From: Tritrichomonas musculus
Taxonomy: Eukaryota > Parabasalia > Tritrichomonadida > Tritrichomonadidae
DNA: 64,000 nt
Reading direction: 5' to 3'
Assembly: GCA_039105265.1 (NCBI GenBank)
Contig: JAPFFF010000001.1
Location: forward strand, 8,308,001 to 8,372,000
Each line of letters opens with the position of its first letter. The first letter of the stretch is position 1. The translations under genes and the position numbers were made by a program. A model generated the notes under the pieces. That model had not been told where the DNA came from, did not search any database, and saw only the letters and a program-made list of their open reading frames with translations. Below, in pieces: positions 9,937 through 19,642 of the stretch.

Positions 9937-11208
9937 ATGACACCAGAAGAATGCTTTCTTAAAGCGGTTCAGCCAAATCAAAAAGAAATTACAGCTCAGA
10001 AACAAATGGAAGTTTTTATTTCAGAACTTGCTCGAAACGGGCATATAACTCAACAAGATACATGGATCACTTCTGTTTGCCCGCAACCATCTCCTCTTCA
10101 TCCAATCACATTTGAAGATTTTAGACGCGCTGTTATTGATACCGAATTTAAGCCCGAAAGATTAAATTTTGAAGAGCATTGCGCTCGAATAGATGAATCA
10201 CTTGATCTTCTTGAGCGTCAAGTTAAAAAAGCTCTCACTTATCCATCAGATGTTGTTGATCTTCACTATATCCTTTCAACAATTCAAGAACTCAAACAAA
10301 CAATTATTGGATCGTCAGCTGCAACCGACAATGAAGAAGATAATAAGATTCAGCGTTTTCGAAATTTTTTCTGGTCAAGAATTGAAGGCATTGAGCCACC
10401 TGTTCCAATGCCAATAGCACAGCGAATTGCACTTGTTGGCCAAATTGTAAAACAGAATCGCAAAAAAATACAATTACCAGTCAAAGCACGTACAGGCCTT
10501 CGACGCCAAATTAAGCCTGGCGTATGCACTTTTCCAGCAGACGATGCAGTCAAAAACAAAATTGAAGTTATTGAAGTTGACGCTTTAACAGCATCTTACA
10601 CTGTTTATCACAAAGAAGCGCTTGAATTTCAAATTGCCAGAGAATTTTTACCCAGCAAATGCTTTAGAGTTCCTCTCGATATTAAGTGTGAAGCTGGTGA
10701 TAAAGTTTGGTTTATGTATGATGGAACACGCTATATACCAATTCTTCAATTTTTCAATGGCGGCTCTAAATTGAGTGAAAATAATCCTTTGTTTGCTCAC
10801 TGGAGATCTCGAATAGCAGCTGCTTTATGCGATATTTCAATGTATGGATCAAAAAGGCTTGCACAACCTTTAACAGCCAAAAATATCAGTGTATCTTCAG
10901 ATGGTGACTTAATTGCTATTGTTGATGCTGAGTGGGGCAGCGAAAAAGAACTTGATGCTCGTGAAGAACCTTTCGCAATACCATCATTAATAAATATTAT
11001 GAGCGAACTAATTAATGAAAAAGTTCAAGGGCCAATCCTCAAATGTATTCTTGAAATTGCTAAAGAAGGAGGCTGCACCATTTTTGATATAGTTAGACAT
11101 CAGTATTTTAGATCGTTCCAACCTGCACCAGATGTAAGAACGCAAATGAGATCACTTAAAACAGCTCCAACGGATTCTTCGGCATTACCAGAAGATAATA
11201 CTGCATGA
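9937..11208 (+). CDS. Conserved-looking protein of unknown function
   Basis: The product is 423 residues and I do not recognise the family. Residues 1-135 are helical. About 136-200 is basic and Arg/Lys/Pro-rich (WSRIEGIEPPVPMPIAQRIA, PVKARTGLRRQIKPG). Residues about 215-330 alternate strand and loop (KCFRVPLDIKCEAGDKVWFMYDG), suggesting a beta-rich fold. The last 80 residues are helical, with a disordered tail. No signal peptide, membrane segment or catalytic motif is seen. Codon use is like the neighbouring host genes, so it is a real gene. It follows the Myb gene by 74 bp on the same strand. Confidence 0.7.
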   Translation: MTPEECFLKAVQPNQKEITAQKQMEVFISELARNGHITQQDTWITSVCPQPSPLHPITFEDFRRAVIDTEFKPERLNFEEHCARIDESLDLLERQVKKALTYPSDVVDLHYILSTIQELKQTIIGSSAATDNEEDNKIQRFRNFFWSRIEGIEPPVPMPIAQRIALVGQIVKQNRKKIQLPVKARTGLRRQIKPGVCTFPADDAVKNKIEVIEVDALTASYTVYHKEALEFQIAREFLPSKCFRVPLDIKCEAGDKVWFMYDGTRYIPILQFFNGGSKLSENNPLFAHWRSRIAAALCDISMYGSKRLAQPLTAKNISVSSDGDLIAIVDAEWGSEKELDAREEPFAIPSLINIMSELINEKVQGPILKCILEIAKEGGCTIFDIVRHQYFRSFQPAPDVRTQMRSLKTAPTDSSALPEDNTA

Positions 11209-11431
11209 CTTTTTTTTTTTTTTTTTTTTCCTTTTTATTCATATCAAAAATGTTGTTATAAAAATAATACTTTGAAATAGGTATACTTTTATTAGATATT
11301 ATATTTAGAAATTTTAGATTTCAAAAAAGTTATTCAATTACTTACTTTTTTGAAAATTTTGAATTGTAATAAACTTTTTAATAGTATATTAGGTGGTCAA
11401 ATAAAATACTTATATATAAAATAAATATAGT

Positions 11432-12160
11432 ATGACAGAGACAGGGAAAAATGTCGTTGAAAAGCTTATTATCCTAGTAGGAGATAATGTTTTCGGTGCT
11501 GCTCCAGTAAAAGAAGGCCAATTTAAAGCATTGGATAGTTTAGCTCTACGTGGTCAATGTGGATTTGTTTCAACTTTTAAAGATAGTCACGATACACTTT
11601 CACAATTAATTGGAACGCATTATTTCACAATTGAAAAACTCTCAAAATTGCTTGGGGAAATGAAACTCGCTGTATTAAAAGACCAATCAACTTATTCTGG
11701 CTTTGGAGAAGTCTTTTCAATTAAAGAAAAATCACTAAATGAAATATATAATCAAATTCAAAACCTTTTAAAAACATTCTGCATTGTTGTAGTAGAAATG
11801 CATAGTTTAGATTCAATCAACCAAATGACTGAAAGACTTTTTCCCTCAATTGATAAAGAGAACGTTGCTTTGATTGTTCTATGCGGTTATGGGCCTAATG
11901 CAAAAATTCCTATTTTTAAGACGTTTCCAGTAGTAGATCCATCTTGGAAAGTTATCGGGCCCGATGTTGTTGAAAGCCTTTCTGTTGAGCATCCAATGCT
12001 ATTCGTTTCTGCATCGAAGCAACTAACAAGAATTGATAATGTTAAATTTTTTTCAGAAAAAGAAATTGAAGATCATTGCGGAATGGGAATCTTACCAATC
12101 TGCCAATTATTCCGAGAATGCAGTTATTACACCGGATCTACATGGAAATATGGTGCATAA
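11432..12160 (+). CDS. Short phosphoglycerate-mutase-like (alkaline phosphatase superfamily) domain protein
   Basis: The product is 242 residues. The N-terminus KLIILVGDNVFG, then ALDSLALRGQCGFV, parallels the opening of archaeal-type cofactor-independent phosphoglycerate mutase (strand, metal Asp, then LD-LA-G-CGL). The stretch SHDTLSQLIGTHYF resembles its nucleotide/metal loop. The C-terminal NVKFFSEKEIEDHCGMGILP resembles the F-E-C-GGLG end motif. Family members are near 400 residues, so the middle is much shortened. The usual DH metal pair is not seen, since the matching place reads LIVLCGYGPN. It may therefore be an inactive or scaffold relative. The link is by eye only. The ATG at 11432 is the first in frame and the stop is TAAA. 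Confidence 0.6.
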   Translation: MTETGKNVVEKLIILVGDNVFGAAPVKEGQFKALDSLALRGQCGFVSTFKDSHDTLSQLIGTHYFTIEKLSKLLGEMKLAVLKDQSTYSGFGEVFSIKEKSLNEIYNQIQNLLKTFCIVVVEMHSLDSINQMTERLFPSIDKENVALIVLCGYGPNAKIPIFKTFPVVDPSWKVIGPDVVESLSVEHPMLFVSASKQLTRIDNVKFFSEKEIEDHCGMGILPICQLFRECSYYTGSTWKYGA

Positions 12161-12292
12161 AAAGCTGAAGTAAAATGATTTTAATTAAAACTAGACGAAA
12201 AAAACTATTACCATGTTTGAAAATCACTAATAAATAAATTAAGTTTATAATTAAATTATTTACTTTTAAAATTAAAAAAGCTTAAATTCAAT

Positions 12293-13282
12293 TTATTTCT
12301 TTTGATCTTTATCTTTATCATCCTTTTGATCTTCTTGACTCTTCTTGGAGTTTGTTCCTTGGAATTCTGCAAGAATATCATTAAGTTTATTTTGATCATT
12401 CACTAAATCATCAATCTCTTTTTGTGTATTATTATCGTTTGGTACATCATTGCCAGTTTGTTTTGATAATTCTATCGCAGAACGAAGTTCTGGATCCATT
12501 TCATCATCATCTGGTTGATTTTGTTCTGCTGGAGGCTTTTGATTTTGATCTTTCATTGATTCTTGAATAGCGGCTTGTATATCAGGATCATCTATTCCTT
12601 GATCTTGCATTGACATTGCAAGTGCCTTCCTGAGTTCAGGATCATCAGTATCATTGTTTATATAAATATCCATAGATGAAGGTGGAACATTCGTATTGAA
12701 GTTGGTACAATATTGATTTAAAATAATGCTTGAAAGAGAGTATGAACCGTTAGGAATTCTGTTATAATGTGAATTAACGCCCATTTTTTCTATTAATAAT
12801 TTAAGTGGTTCTTCGTCAATTTCTTCGTCACCAAAAACAAAGATATTGATACTTATTCCTTTTCCATAGGCTGTATTCGCTATTGTTTCAGCTCTTTCAT
12901 TTGTTAGATCATGTTTTGATCCAATTAGAAATATCAAAACTTGATTTTGTATATCTTTTGGTCTTTGATTCATAGCTAAGATTCCGCAGCGAATTGCTCT
13001 GTCAAGAAGGAGTTTGCCTCCAGTTTTAATTGAGCGAAGATTATCTGGAAAAACTTCTTTTTTTTGCGTAAAAGAAACTTTTATTCCAAAGTCGGAGTCA
13101 GCGAGACATCCAAAACCAAAAACTGATTGCCTATTTTTTCCATAAAAAAAACTACAAAATGATTCAACTGTTTCTTTTTGAGCTGAAATTCGAGTTGGGT
13201 TATAATCGCCATCAATAGAAGAATTGGAGTTATCAATGAACATGAAGGCTGCAGTTAGACGTGTTGAAATATCTTCAGTCAT
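12293..13282 (-). CDS. RPN10: Proteasome ubiquitin receptor Rpn10
   Basis: The product is 329 residues. Residues 1 to about 195 form the von Willebrand A domain (FMFIDNSNSSIDGDYNPTRI, KTGGKLLLDRAIRCGILAM, QVLIFLIGSKHDL), which docks into the 19S lid-base interface. Three ubiquitin-interacting motifs follow: about 213-227 (DDPELRKALAMSMQD), 231-245 (DDPDIQAAIQESMKD) and 262-274 (MDPELRSAIELSK). The tail is Lys/Asp-rich. The VWA domain plus UIM array is diagnostic for Rpn10/PSMD4. It captures ubiquitinated substrates for the 26S proteasome. Three UIMs is more than yeast (one) or human (two). The start is the ATG at 13282. Confidence 0.95.
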   Translation of the reverse strand: MTEDISTRLTAAFMFIDNSNSSIDGDYNPTRISAQKETVESFCSFFYGKNRQSVFGFGCLADSDFGIKVSFTQKKEVFPDNLRSIKTGGKLLLDRAIRCGILAMNQRPKDIQNQVLIFLIGSKHDLTNERAETIANTAYGKGISINIFVFGDEEIDEEPLKLLIEKMGVNSHYNRIPNGSYSLSSIILNQYCTNFNTNVPPSSMDIYINNDTDDPELRKALAMSMQDQGIDDPDIQAAIQESMKDQNQKPPAEQNQPDDDEMDPELRSAIELSKQTGNDVPNDNNTQKEIDDLVNDQNKLNDILAEFQGTNSKKSQEDQKDDKDKDQKK

Positions 13283-15318
13283 TCAATTATTTTTTCAAAA
13301 ATAAGGAAAAATTCGACCAACTATAAAATAAACTATAGACGATATTATTATGGAAACTTTTTGAATAACTTTTTATAAAAAGATGTATTTTACAACTCTC
13401 AAAAAGTGAGAGTAGATTTTGGATTTGAATATTTTTTACTTATCTACAATTTTAATTAGAATTGTTAATGAAATTGCTTTTCTTCTATACAATGAGAGTT
13501 GATATGTATTTATGATCGATTTGATCAAATGCTCAGTAGTATATAAATGGCGTGATTTCTTAACGTCCCTATCGGTCCTTTTACAACCCACGCCATATGT
13601 GTGCTAAAATTTTGTAAAGTGTCAAAATAAAGCACTCAAATTATTTTTTACGGTCAAATGTCATTATAATGATTTTTTATTAATGTTTAATAGCATATAT
13701 ACTAATTTTTAAATAATACATATTGATTTACCATCCATTTTTGAGATATTTTGGATTTATTTTTTGACGATTTTTTTAAATGCATTTTTGGTCGGAAATA
13801 GGATTTTTCTATGATTATTTTATCGCTGCTATTTATAAAAAGATAACTAAAAAACATGATGAAAGACACTAAAGATGGCCAAAATTGCAATGAATTAAGA
13901 AAAAATAAGAATAACATGCCTAAAACATTATTTTTGATGGACTAACAGAAAAAATCAAAGTTTATGAAAATTTTATGCAATATATCAGATAAAAATATGA
14001 AATTATCCATAAACTTGCATATTATGAAGGATGTTAATAATAAATATAAATAACATATACGATTTGAATTTCAAAAAGAAAATTATGAATTATGATATAA
14101 TGCATAGGTAATAAAAGAAACCAAAATGGAAAAATTTAACATATTTTTTCACAATTTTCCCGAATATGCTGATAATAAGTAAAAAACTGTCGGCCAAATA
14201 TTCAATTGAAACTTTCAAAGAATAATTCAAATTATAAATTTTGAATTAAAGTTTATATTCAAAAAATTATCGGATTAAAATTAATAATATCTTAAAAAAG
14301 TATGGTAAATATTATTTAAAAAATAAAAATATAATTATAATTATAAATATAAAAATTTGTAATTAAAATTCATACCAATCCTCCGGAAAATTTAAATATC
14401 TGACACTTTACAAAATTTTAGAACTATCCCTTTCGGCCGTATGCCGTAATTGAAGATTTTTTTTTGTAAAGTATTCAAAAAGTTGCACTTTTGCCGTGTG
14501 CCGTAGAAGTTTTGTAAAATAAACTATTCAATGAACGACCAAATAGCCGTATTTTACAAAACCGCCGAAAGGCTATTTTAGAACACCTATGTTGATAGTA
14601 TAGTCTTACCAAAAAATTTTGATAGAGATTTTGAACTTGGATGTTTAAACTTTGAAAAAATAATATAAATAATGAAGTAACAATTTATAATTTCGAATAA
14701 TTATGAATTTTTTGAAGTATATAAACTGAAACCAAAATCTCAGTAGCACGATAGCTCTGAAAAAAAAAATATTTCAATAAAGGAGGCCGCCAGCAAAAAA
14801 TAGCAATACTTCAAAGTTGTAATTATTATTATAATAATATTTAATAAGCATGTATATTAAATTCATTATAATATAAGAAAAATATCTGTGTATTCAAAGA
14901 TATAATTGTTTTTATTTTTTAACGTACTTTCAGAAATTATCACAAAAAGTTTGTTATATTTGAATTTTTTTTGTATTTAAAACAAATATATCTTATTATT
15001 TACATTTTTTCTTTCACAACAAATTTAGTAAAAATTATAAAGTAATTGTAAAAAAGCTATATTTAGTTATTGGTTTGTTTTGTATGAGAAAGAAAAAATT
15101 TTAAAGATATCAAAAAAATAGTTCTTATAATAGCATCATTTTATTTATTATACAATTAATAAAAATGTTTTTATAATTATTTATATTTAAATATTAAAAA
15201 AAAATAAGAAAATTATTTTTTTTCAAAAAAAGTAGCCTAAAAAACTTAAAAAATTCAAATTTTAGTAAGAAATGAATAATTATTTCATTAAATATTTACT
15301 TATTCTTTTATATTAAGT
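13283..15318. other. Gene-free AT-rich region with an inverted-repeat element
   Basis: No credible gene. A 71-codon minus frame at 13702-13917 is low complexity. An inverted-repeat element lies at 13605-14421 (listed separately). Just right of it, 14430-14590 carries several GCCGT-type words and a second short inverted repeat (gttttgtaaaata near 14511 with its complement near 14552). Confidence 0.5.
13605..14421. mobile_element. MITE-like inverted-repeat element
   Basis: The sequence ctaaaattttgtaaagtgtc near 13605-13625 is repeated in inverted form (gacactttacaaaattttag) at 14402-14421, giving ends of about 21 bp around some 800 bp of non-coding AT-rich DNA. It may be a short non-autonomous DNA transposon. 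No clear target duplication is seen, and the family is unknown. Confidence 0.45.
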
Positions 15319-15690
15319 TTATTTCCTTTTCAATTTATTATTTTTATCTTCAATATCTTCGTTTACTCTGCATATTAAAAGGCTCTTTAGTTCTGTCAAA
15401 GAAATGTATCCACCCATTTGTAAGAATAAATAATATTCTTCATCTTTTGACCAAGGCCTTTTTGAGAGTACACTTTTTCGGAGTTCTTTAAATTTTATAA
15501 TTTCTTCAACTGTGCATTGAAAAAGCTGTGCTAAATTTTGATCATTATGGTCAATTTTATATAAAAGAATTCTGTCAATGTAATTGGCCTCTCCTTCTGA
15601 AAAAGTTTTGGAAGCTTCTTTCTTTGAGCTAATTCTAAGAGATATTAAACGATTAATGATGTCTGCATTGCTTGTTATAGCTGGCGTATG
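15319..15690 (-). pseudogene. 3' end of a SANT/Myb-like host gene cut by the island
   Basis: Reading leftward from the island edge, 124 codons are open to a TAA at 15319. The product end contains a helical stretch (ADIINRLISLRISS, TFSEGEANYIDRILLYKI) and KRPWSKDEEYYLFLQMGG, a SANT/Myb-like start with the typical W and acidic residues. No ATG begins it: the frame runs straight into the higher-GC island at about 15690. Base composition matches the host. The missing 5' part is not evident at the right edge of the island, so the insertion was probably followed by loss, or the right edge lies elsewhere. Confidence 0.5.
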
Positions 15691-15695
15691 AAATT

Positions 15696-16688
15696 TTACT
15701 TACGCTCACGGTAGGCTTCCTGTTGAAGTCGTCTGGCGAAGATACGTTCTTCGTCGGTAACATACTTGCGTTTACGTCCGCGATTCGATTTGGGTGCAGG
15801 GGTTCGTCTGAAGCGGATGGCTTGATTACGTCTGTCTCGGTGATGATACTCTTTTGAGTGAAAGAAAAATATTGGAACTGACGGTGAACGATTCACTTCC
15901 GGAATTCATCGAAGTGGTGTGCGATGATGTCGTGGAGTCGAGGTAGATGATGCTTACCGATCGTGACATGGTGTACTCTGATCCGGGGAAGTTTTGTTGA
16001 ATCAATGGTTTGATGCAGTCATTAAGAGACATGGCGATGGGTAGATCTTCTCGATAGAACTAGTTCTCGTCTTTGTTGTGATAGTGTTTTGCCACTTGAC
16101 GGAAGTTGGACTTGTGTCTCTTCACGAGATGGAGTACGACCTTATTCGAGTCAGTAGGTGATGGTTCTTTCCAAATAATGTATCGATAACAGGTCGCTAT
16201 AGAGGCAGGTACCATGCGAGGGCGTTGCTCGGCGATGGTCTTGGCTAGTTCATCTCGTTCTTTAGTTGTTATCTTGACTAATTCGTCACGTTCTTCAGCT
16301 GCGATCTTGTCGAGAAGGATACAGATACTCAAGGCGTATCGCGGAGAAGCCCACATAGTGACTGCATTGACGAGTAACCGGTGAAAGTAGTAACCCCTGA
16401 GTTCAGGAACCAAATTGGTCCGATTTTCATGAGATACTACTAAGGGGGAATTCCCCCTCTAGCGTTTTCGAGCTCGAATTCACTCAACAACTCTTTTGTG
16501 GACTGATTTCGGAACCAATCTTTAGACGGCTTACTTGATCCACATGCTTCGATGATGGACTTCATCTGATACATATCATCGTTGATGGAATGAATGATAC
16601 GGAGTTGGTTGTTGTACTGAATCCACTCGTACTCGTCGTTGATTGGTTCGCGGATGAGTCTACTGCTGTTGGTGTTAGTTACTGACAT
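15696..16688 (-). pseudogene. KilA-N domain protein remnant
   Basis: Minus-strand open stretches carry a clear KilA-N signature. The N-terminal part has YNNQLRIIHSINDDMYQMKSI and FRNQSTKELLSEFE. The later part has ELRGYYFHRLLVNAVTMWAS followed by PRYALSICILLDKI and a charged helix. A downstream beta-rich part (RYIIWKEPSP) and a very basic end (RGRKRKYVTDEERIFARRLQ) follow. KilA-N is a DNA-binding domain of phage and eukaryotic DNA virus regulators. The gene does not read as one frame and looks decayed, with about two breaks. It ends right at the island's left edge. Confidence 0.7.
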
Positions 16689-17035
16689 GTTAGTTGTTTG
16701 AATTCGCGATAAAAAGTTGGATTAGAGTTAGTTCTACATGATTTCGGGCACGACAGATTCGATCATGATTCGGCTCATTGATGAGTTTCTCAACGACGAT
16801 TCATACTCAAAATAGCACTAAATCAAAGGGGTTAAATAGAGGGTTTCATTTCGGGGTAATTCTAACCCATTAACCTTTAAGGTTGATTCAATCATGATTT
16901 CGCGACTGGGAACCCTTTTTGCTCTCCCTTTTTGAATCCAAAAAATAGATCAGATCGTTTAGATAGGCTCGTCTTGGGAATCCAGATCACAGAAGTCGTC
17001 GATGGACTGGATCTTATGAACACTCAGGTTCTGCT

Positions 17036-17340
17036 TTAGAACGACATGTGTTTGGTGTATATCGCTTCATATCTCTTCAACTCAGATCTGAGACAGAGCT
17101 TGTCGATGTAGTAATCGTAGTAGGTCTTATCTTCGAATTGCTTTGGAGTCAGGTCAATCGTCAACAGCATTGGATTTCGGTAGATGGTTCGATAACGGTT
17201 CTCTCTGACGGTGATGTAAGGGGCTTTCCCGAACAGATCAATCAACTGGGACATGCCCAGAACGGTGGATCCGTATTTGACTTGTAATGGACGAACACGG
17301 ATACCGAATTCATTTGGGTAGATCTTGCTGTCGAGGAGTA
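17036..17340 (-). pseudogene. Unknown island protein, C-terminal fragment
   Basis: An open minus-strand stretch of about 100 codons ends in a normal stop. It includes VRPLQVKYGSTVLGMSQLID, ITVRENRYRTIYRNP and LTPKQFEDKTYYDYYIDKLC. It has the same codon character as the other island genes and runs into the terminal repeat at 17337, which seems to have cut it. I do not recognise the family. Confidence 0.4.
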
Positions 17341-17647
17341 GTTAGTCTAAGGGGGGCGATGGCTATTAATATTCGCTAAAACAATTACGTAACTTTATAT
17401 GGTTTTACTAGGTCCGAACAACGTTTAATAGTTCAGAACCAATACGAAACACATCGCCGGTACATCAAGTATCACTAACTGAAAACACTCAGAAAACAAT
17501 TGTAAACGTTAGAGATACACATATGAGTCCGGTAGTTTGATAAGATCGTTAACAATGTCTGTAAAGGTAATCCAAAGACGATAATCTCATACGAAAAATA
17601 ATAGAGAGATCATATTAATAGCCATCGCCCCCCTTAGACTTACTACT
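17337..17647. mobile_element. 311-bp short inverted-repeat element
   Basis: The ends are inverted repeats of about 36 bp with one mismatch: agtagttagtctaagggggg onward at 17337, and its complement ending at 17647. The repeat continues inward through cgatggctattaatat. The interior (about 240 bp) is non-coding. No target duplication is clear. It lies within the island, beside the truncated minus-strand frame. It is probably a non-autonomous element; alternatively it is a regulatory palindrome of the island. Confidence 0.55.
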
Positions 17648-18181
17648 TTGATTTTGTCACCCTATAGAAATTATTATTATGGTTCAATCGATATTGATTT
17701 GCAACTGATAAATCCATTAACTAACTCTCTATGGAATTGTCTGTAAACGATATCACTAACGAAATATCTATTAATGAATGTAAATGAACTCAGTAACGAA
17801 TCATCTCTTATGAATCACTAACGAATCGTTTCTTACGAATCATTAACGATAACATGTTATGAACCATCTAAATGAATCGAAATCACTCATGAATCACGTC
17901 ATAAGACCCCTCGAATGGTCACTTGCATAGGATCATCTGCGCTGTAGGTCTATTATTTTTAGTTTGTACCGTTAAGAGTCGATCATAAATGCATATCACT
18001 AACAAACTTATCGTAAATGCATATCACTAACGAACTTATCGTAAATGTATATTACAAACGAACTTATCATAAACAATCCAACTCTTCTAAACCAATTTTA
18101 ATTTAACTTTTTTATTCTTACTACTGTATTGAATTAGCACAAGATCATCTACGTATGTAACTTTTTTACTTTAAATGAAAC
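17648..18181. other. Island spacer with short repeats
   Basis: Non-coding sequence before the first plus-strand island gene. It holds a 28-bp tandem repeat (listed separately), a copy of the motif aatcactcatgaatcacgtc (about 17890) that recurs at about 21300 and inverted at about 22180, and runs of ctaacgaat-type words. The end of the region should hold the promoter of the 18182 gene. Confidence 0.5.
17982..18073 (+). repeat. 28-bp tandem repeat, three units and a partial fourth
   Basis: Units start at 17982, 18010 and 18038 with the form atcRtaaatgcatatcacta then acRaactt, and a partial unit follows. Units differ by a few bases. It sits 110-200 bp before the start of the replication-initiator-like gene, so it could be iteron-like; that is an inference. 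Confidence 0.65.
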
Positions 18182-19303
18182 ATGAACCACGAAGAAAAAG
18201 CCAGATTATTCGAACTCGACTTCCACACGCGTAAAGAGATTATTCTAAACGATGTTAGTCCATACTCGAAAACGATTCCGTTAAAGCATGTACAGCGCAA
18301 GAACGTTAAACCGGAAACGATGTTGTATAATCTCACAAAAACGATTAACTGGAACAATATATTCAATATAGATTACACAGAAAGATCTACTAACAACCAT
18401 AAACTTAATCCATTAAGTGATAGATTCTGCGACAACGTTATTTTCTATAACATGGTTCCAATAGATCCGCATAACAAGAACGATTATCTATCGAAGTACC
18501 TCGCAGAACACACGTCGAAGATTAAACGAATATTTCAATCCCACAATATTAACGTTAACAAACGATATATAAAACCGACGTATAGTAGCAAAGAAGGTGA
18601 ATACTATAAACAGTATATTAAAGTTGCATTGCCATCGATTCCAGTTAACGACGTATTCGCATTAATTACTAGCGAAGAAGCTATTAAATCCTTTAACGAT
18701 GAAGGTATATACATTAACGATATCGACTTCACCCAAGATTTCGCTGGTGTTATTAACAAAGAAGAGGTGATCCAGTATCTAATAGACAATAACGATTATG
18801 TTATGGAAGGTTCCAATAATGATGGAGACTACGTAATTATGGATAACGATAAACTAGTTGGTAAGAACTGTCTAACCTTCATCCATAACACAGAACACGG
18901 TAAAGTTAGATACAAATTCTATGACAAGTTCGTCCAATCTATTGGGAGTCCGTCCGGTAGAGGTAAGATCGGATCAAATATAGCGGATTGGTTATACAAT
19001 CCAGATGAGCAGTTACTGAACTGCATTAACGATAGTTTGGATACAGGTTTGTTACGATTGGAGATCACATTCTATATAAACAACAATGCTGTTAGTGAAG
19101 AGTACGTCCATAACCATCTTAACTATCTCACCGAACTACTTCCACAAGAGTTAATCTATCACAATCCCATTAACAACCAATGGAAGTCTGTATTAAATAA
19201 ACTAGAATATAACTTACTCGTCGTCGATTTAGATAACAAAATAACACTGTTCTCATACTTCGTTAACGACATTACCGGCAAGGTTAATGGATTCTACTTG
19301 TAA
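18182..19303 (+). CDS. Island protein resembling a rolling-circle replication initiator
   Basis: The open stretch is 373 codons from the ATG at 18182. Three spaced motifs recall Rep_trans and phage replication initiation proteins: an acidic strand DINDIDFTQDFAG (about 178-190), VRYKFYDKF (about 241-249) with a possible catalytic Tyr before D-K, and GLLRLEITFY (about 289-298) with the usual R-x-E. An NxNxxGS-like loop and a Gly/Ser-rich turn (GSPSGRGKIGSN) lie between. No HUH pair is obvious and no helicase motif is seen in it. Codon use is strongly AAC-rich and unlike host genes. If the reading is right, it would nick the element's own DNA to start copying. The assignment is by eye and weak. 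It is part of a decayed element. Confidence 0.45.
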   Translation: MNHEEKARLFELDFHTRKEIILNDVSPYSKTIPLKHVQRKNVKPETMLYNLTKTINWNNIFNIDYTERSTNNHKLNPLSDRFCDNVIFYNMVPIDPHNKNDYLSKYLAEHTSKIKRIFQSHNINVNKRYIKPTYSSKEGEYYKQYIKVALPSIPVNDVFALITSEEAIKSFNDEGIYINDIDFTQDFAGVINKEEVIQYLIDNNDYVMEGSNNDGDYVIMDNDKLVGKNCLTFIHNTEHGKVRYKFYDKFVQSIGSPSGRGKIGSNIADWLYNPDEQLLNCINDSLDTGLLRLEITFYINNNAVSEEYVHNHLNYLTELLPQELIYHNPINNQWKSVLNKLEYNLLVVDLDNKITLFSYFVNDITGKVNGFYL

Positions 19304-19642
19304 AACAATGTACTTAAACTATTTAGTTATAATCTTCCGATACTAGTAGTTACATGTAAGCGAGATAATGACGATTTAATAATAAGAGAACACTGTTACG
19401 AGAAGGTTCTCGTACCGAATATTACTAAACGATTCGAATTAGATGAGCTCGAAACATACTTAACTAATGGTAATAAACGATTCGCTCCAATATACAAGCT
19501 AGATCTGGTTAATACAACCAACTTAGAAGATACTTCGATAACGAAATTTAGAGTTATTAATACCAAGAATATATCGACACTTAAAACCGACAACGAACCA
19601 ATTAAGTTTATCGAATCCACAGTCTATTTTATTCTCACCGAA

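Noticed and set aside
13702-13917. 71-codon minus-strand frame
   Set aside because: Low complexity, Phe/Ser/Lys/Asn only, inside an inverted-repeat element.
16436-16462. Palindrome aagggggaattccccct resembling the G-run ends of the nearby inverted-repeat elements
   Set aside because: It lies within the KilA-N remnant's coding region and has no matching distant partner, so it is probably just local sequence.
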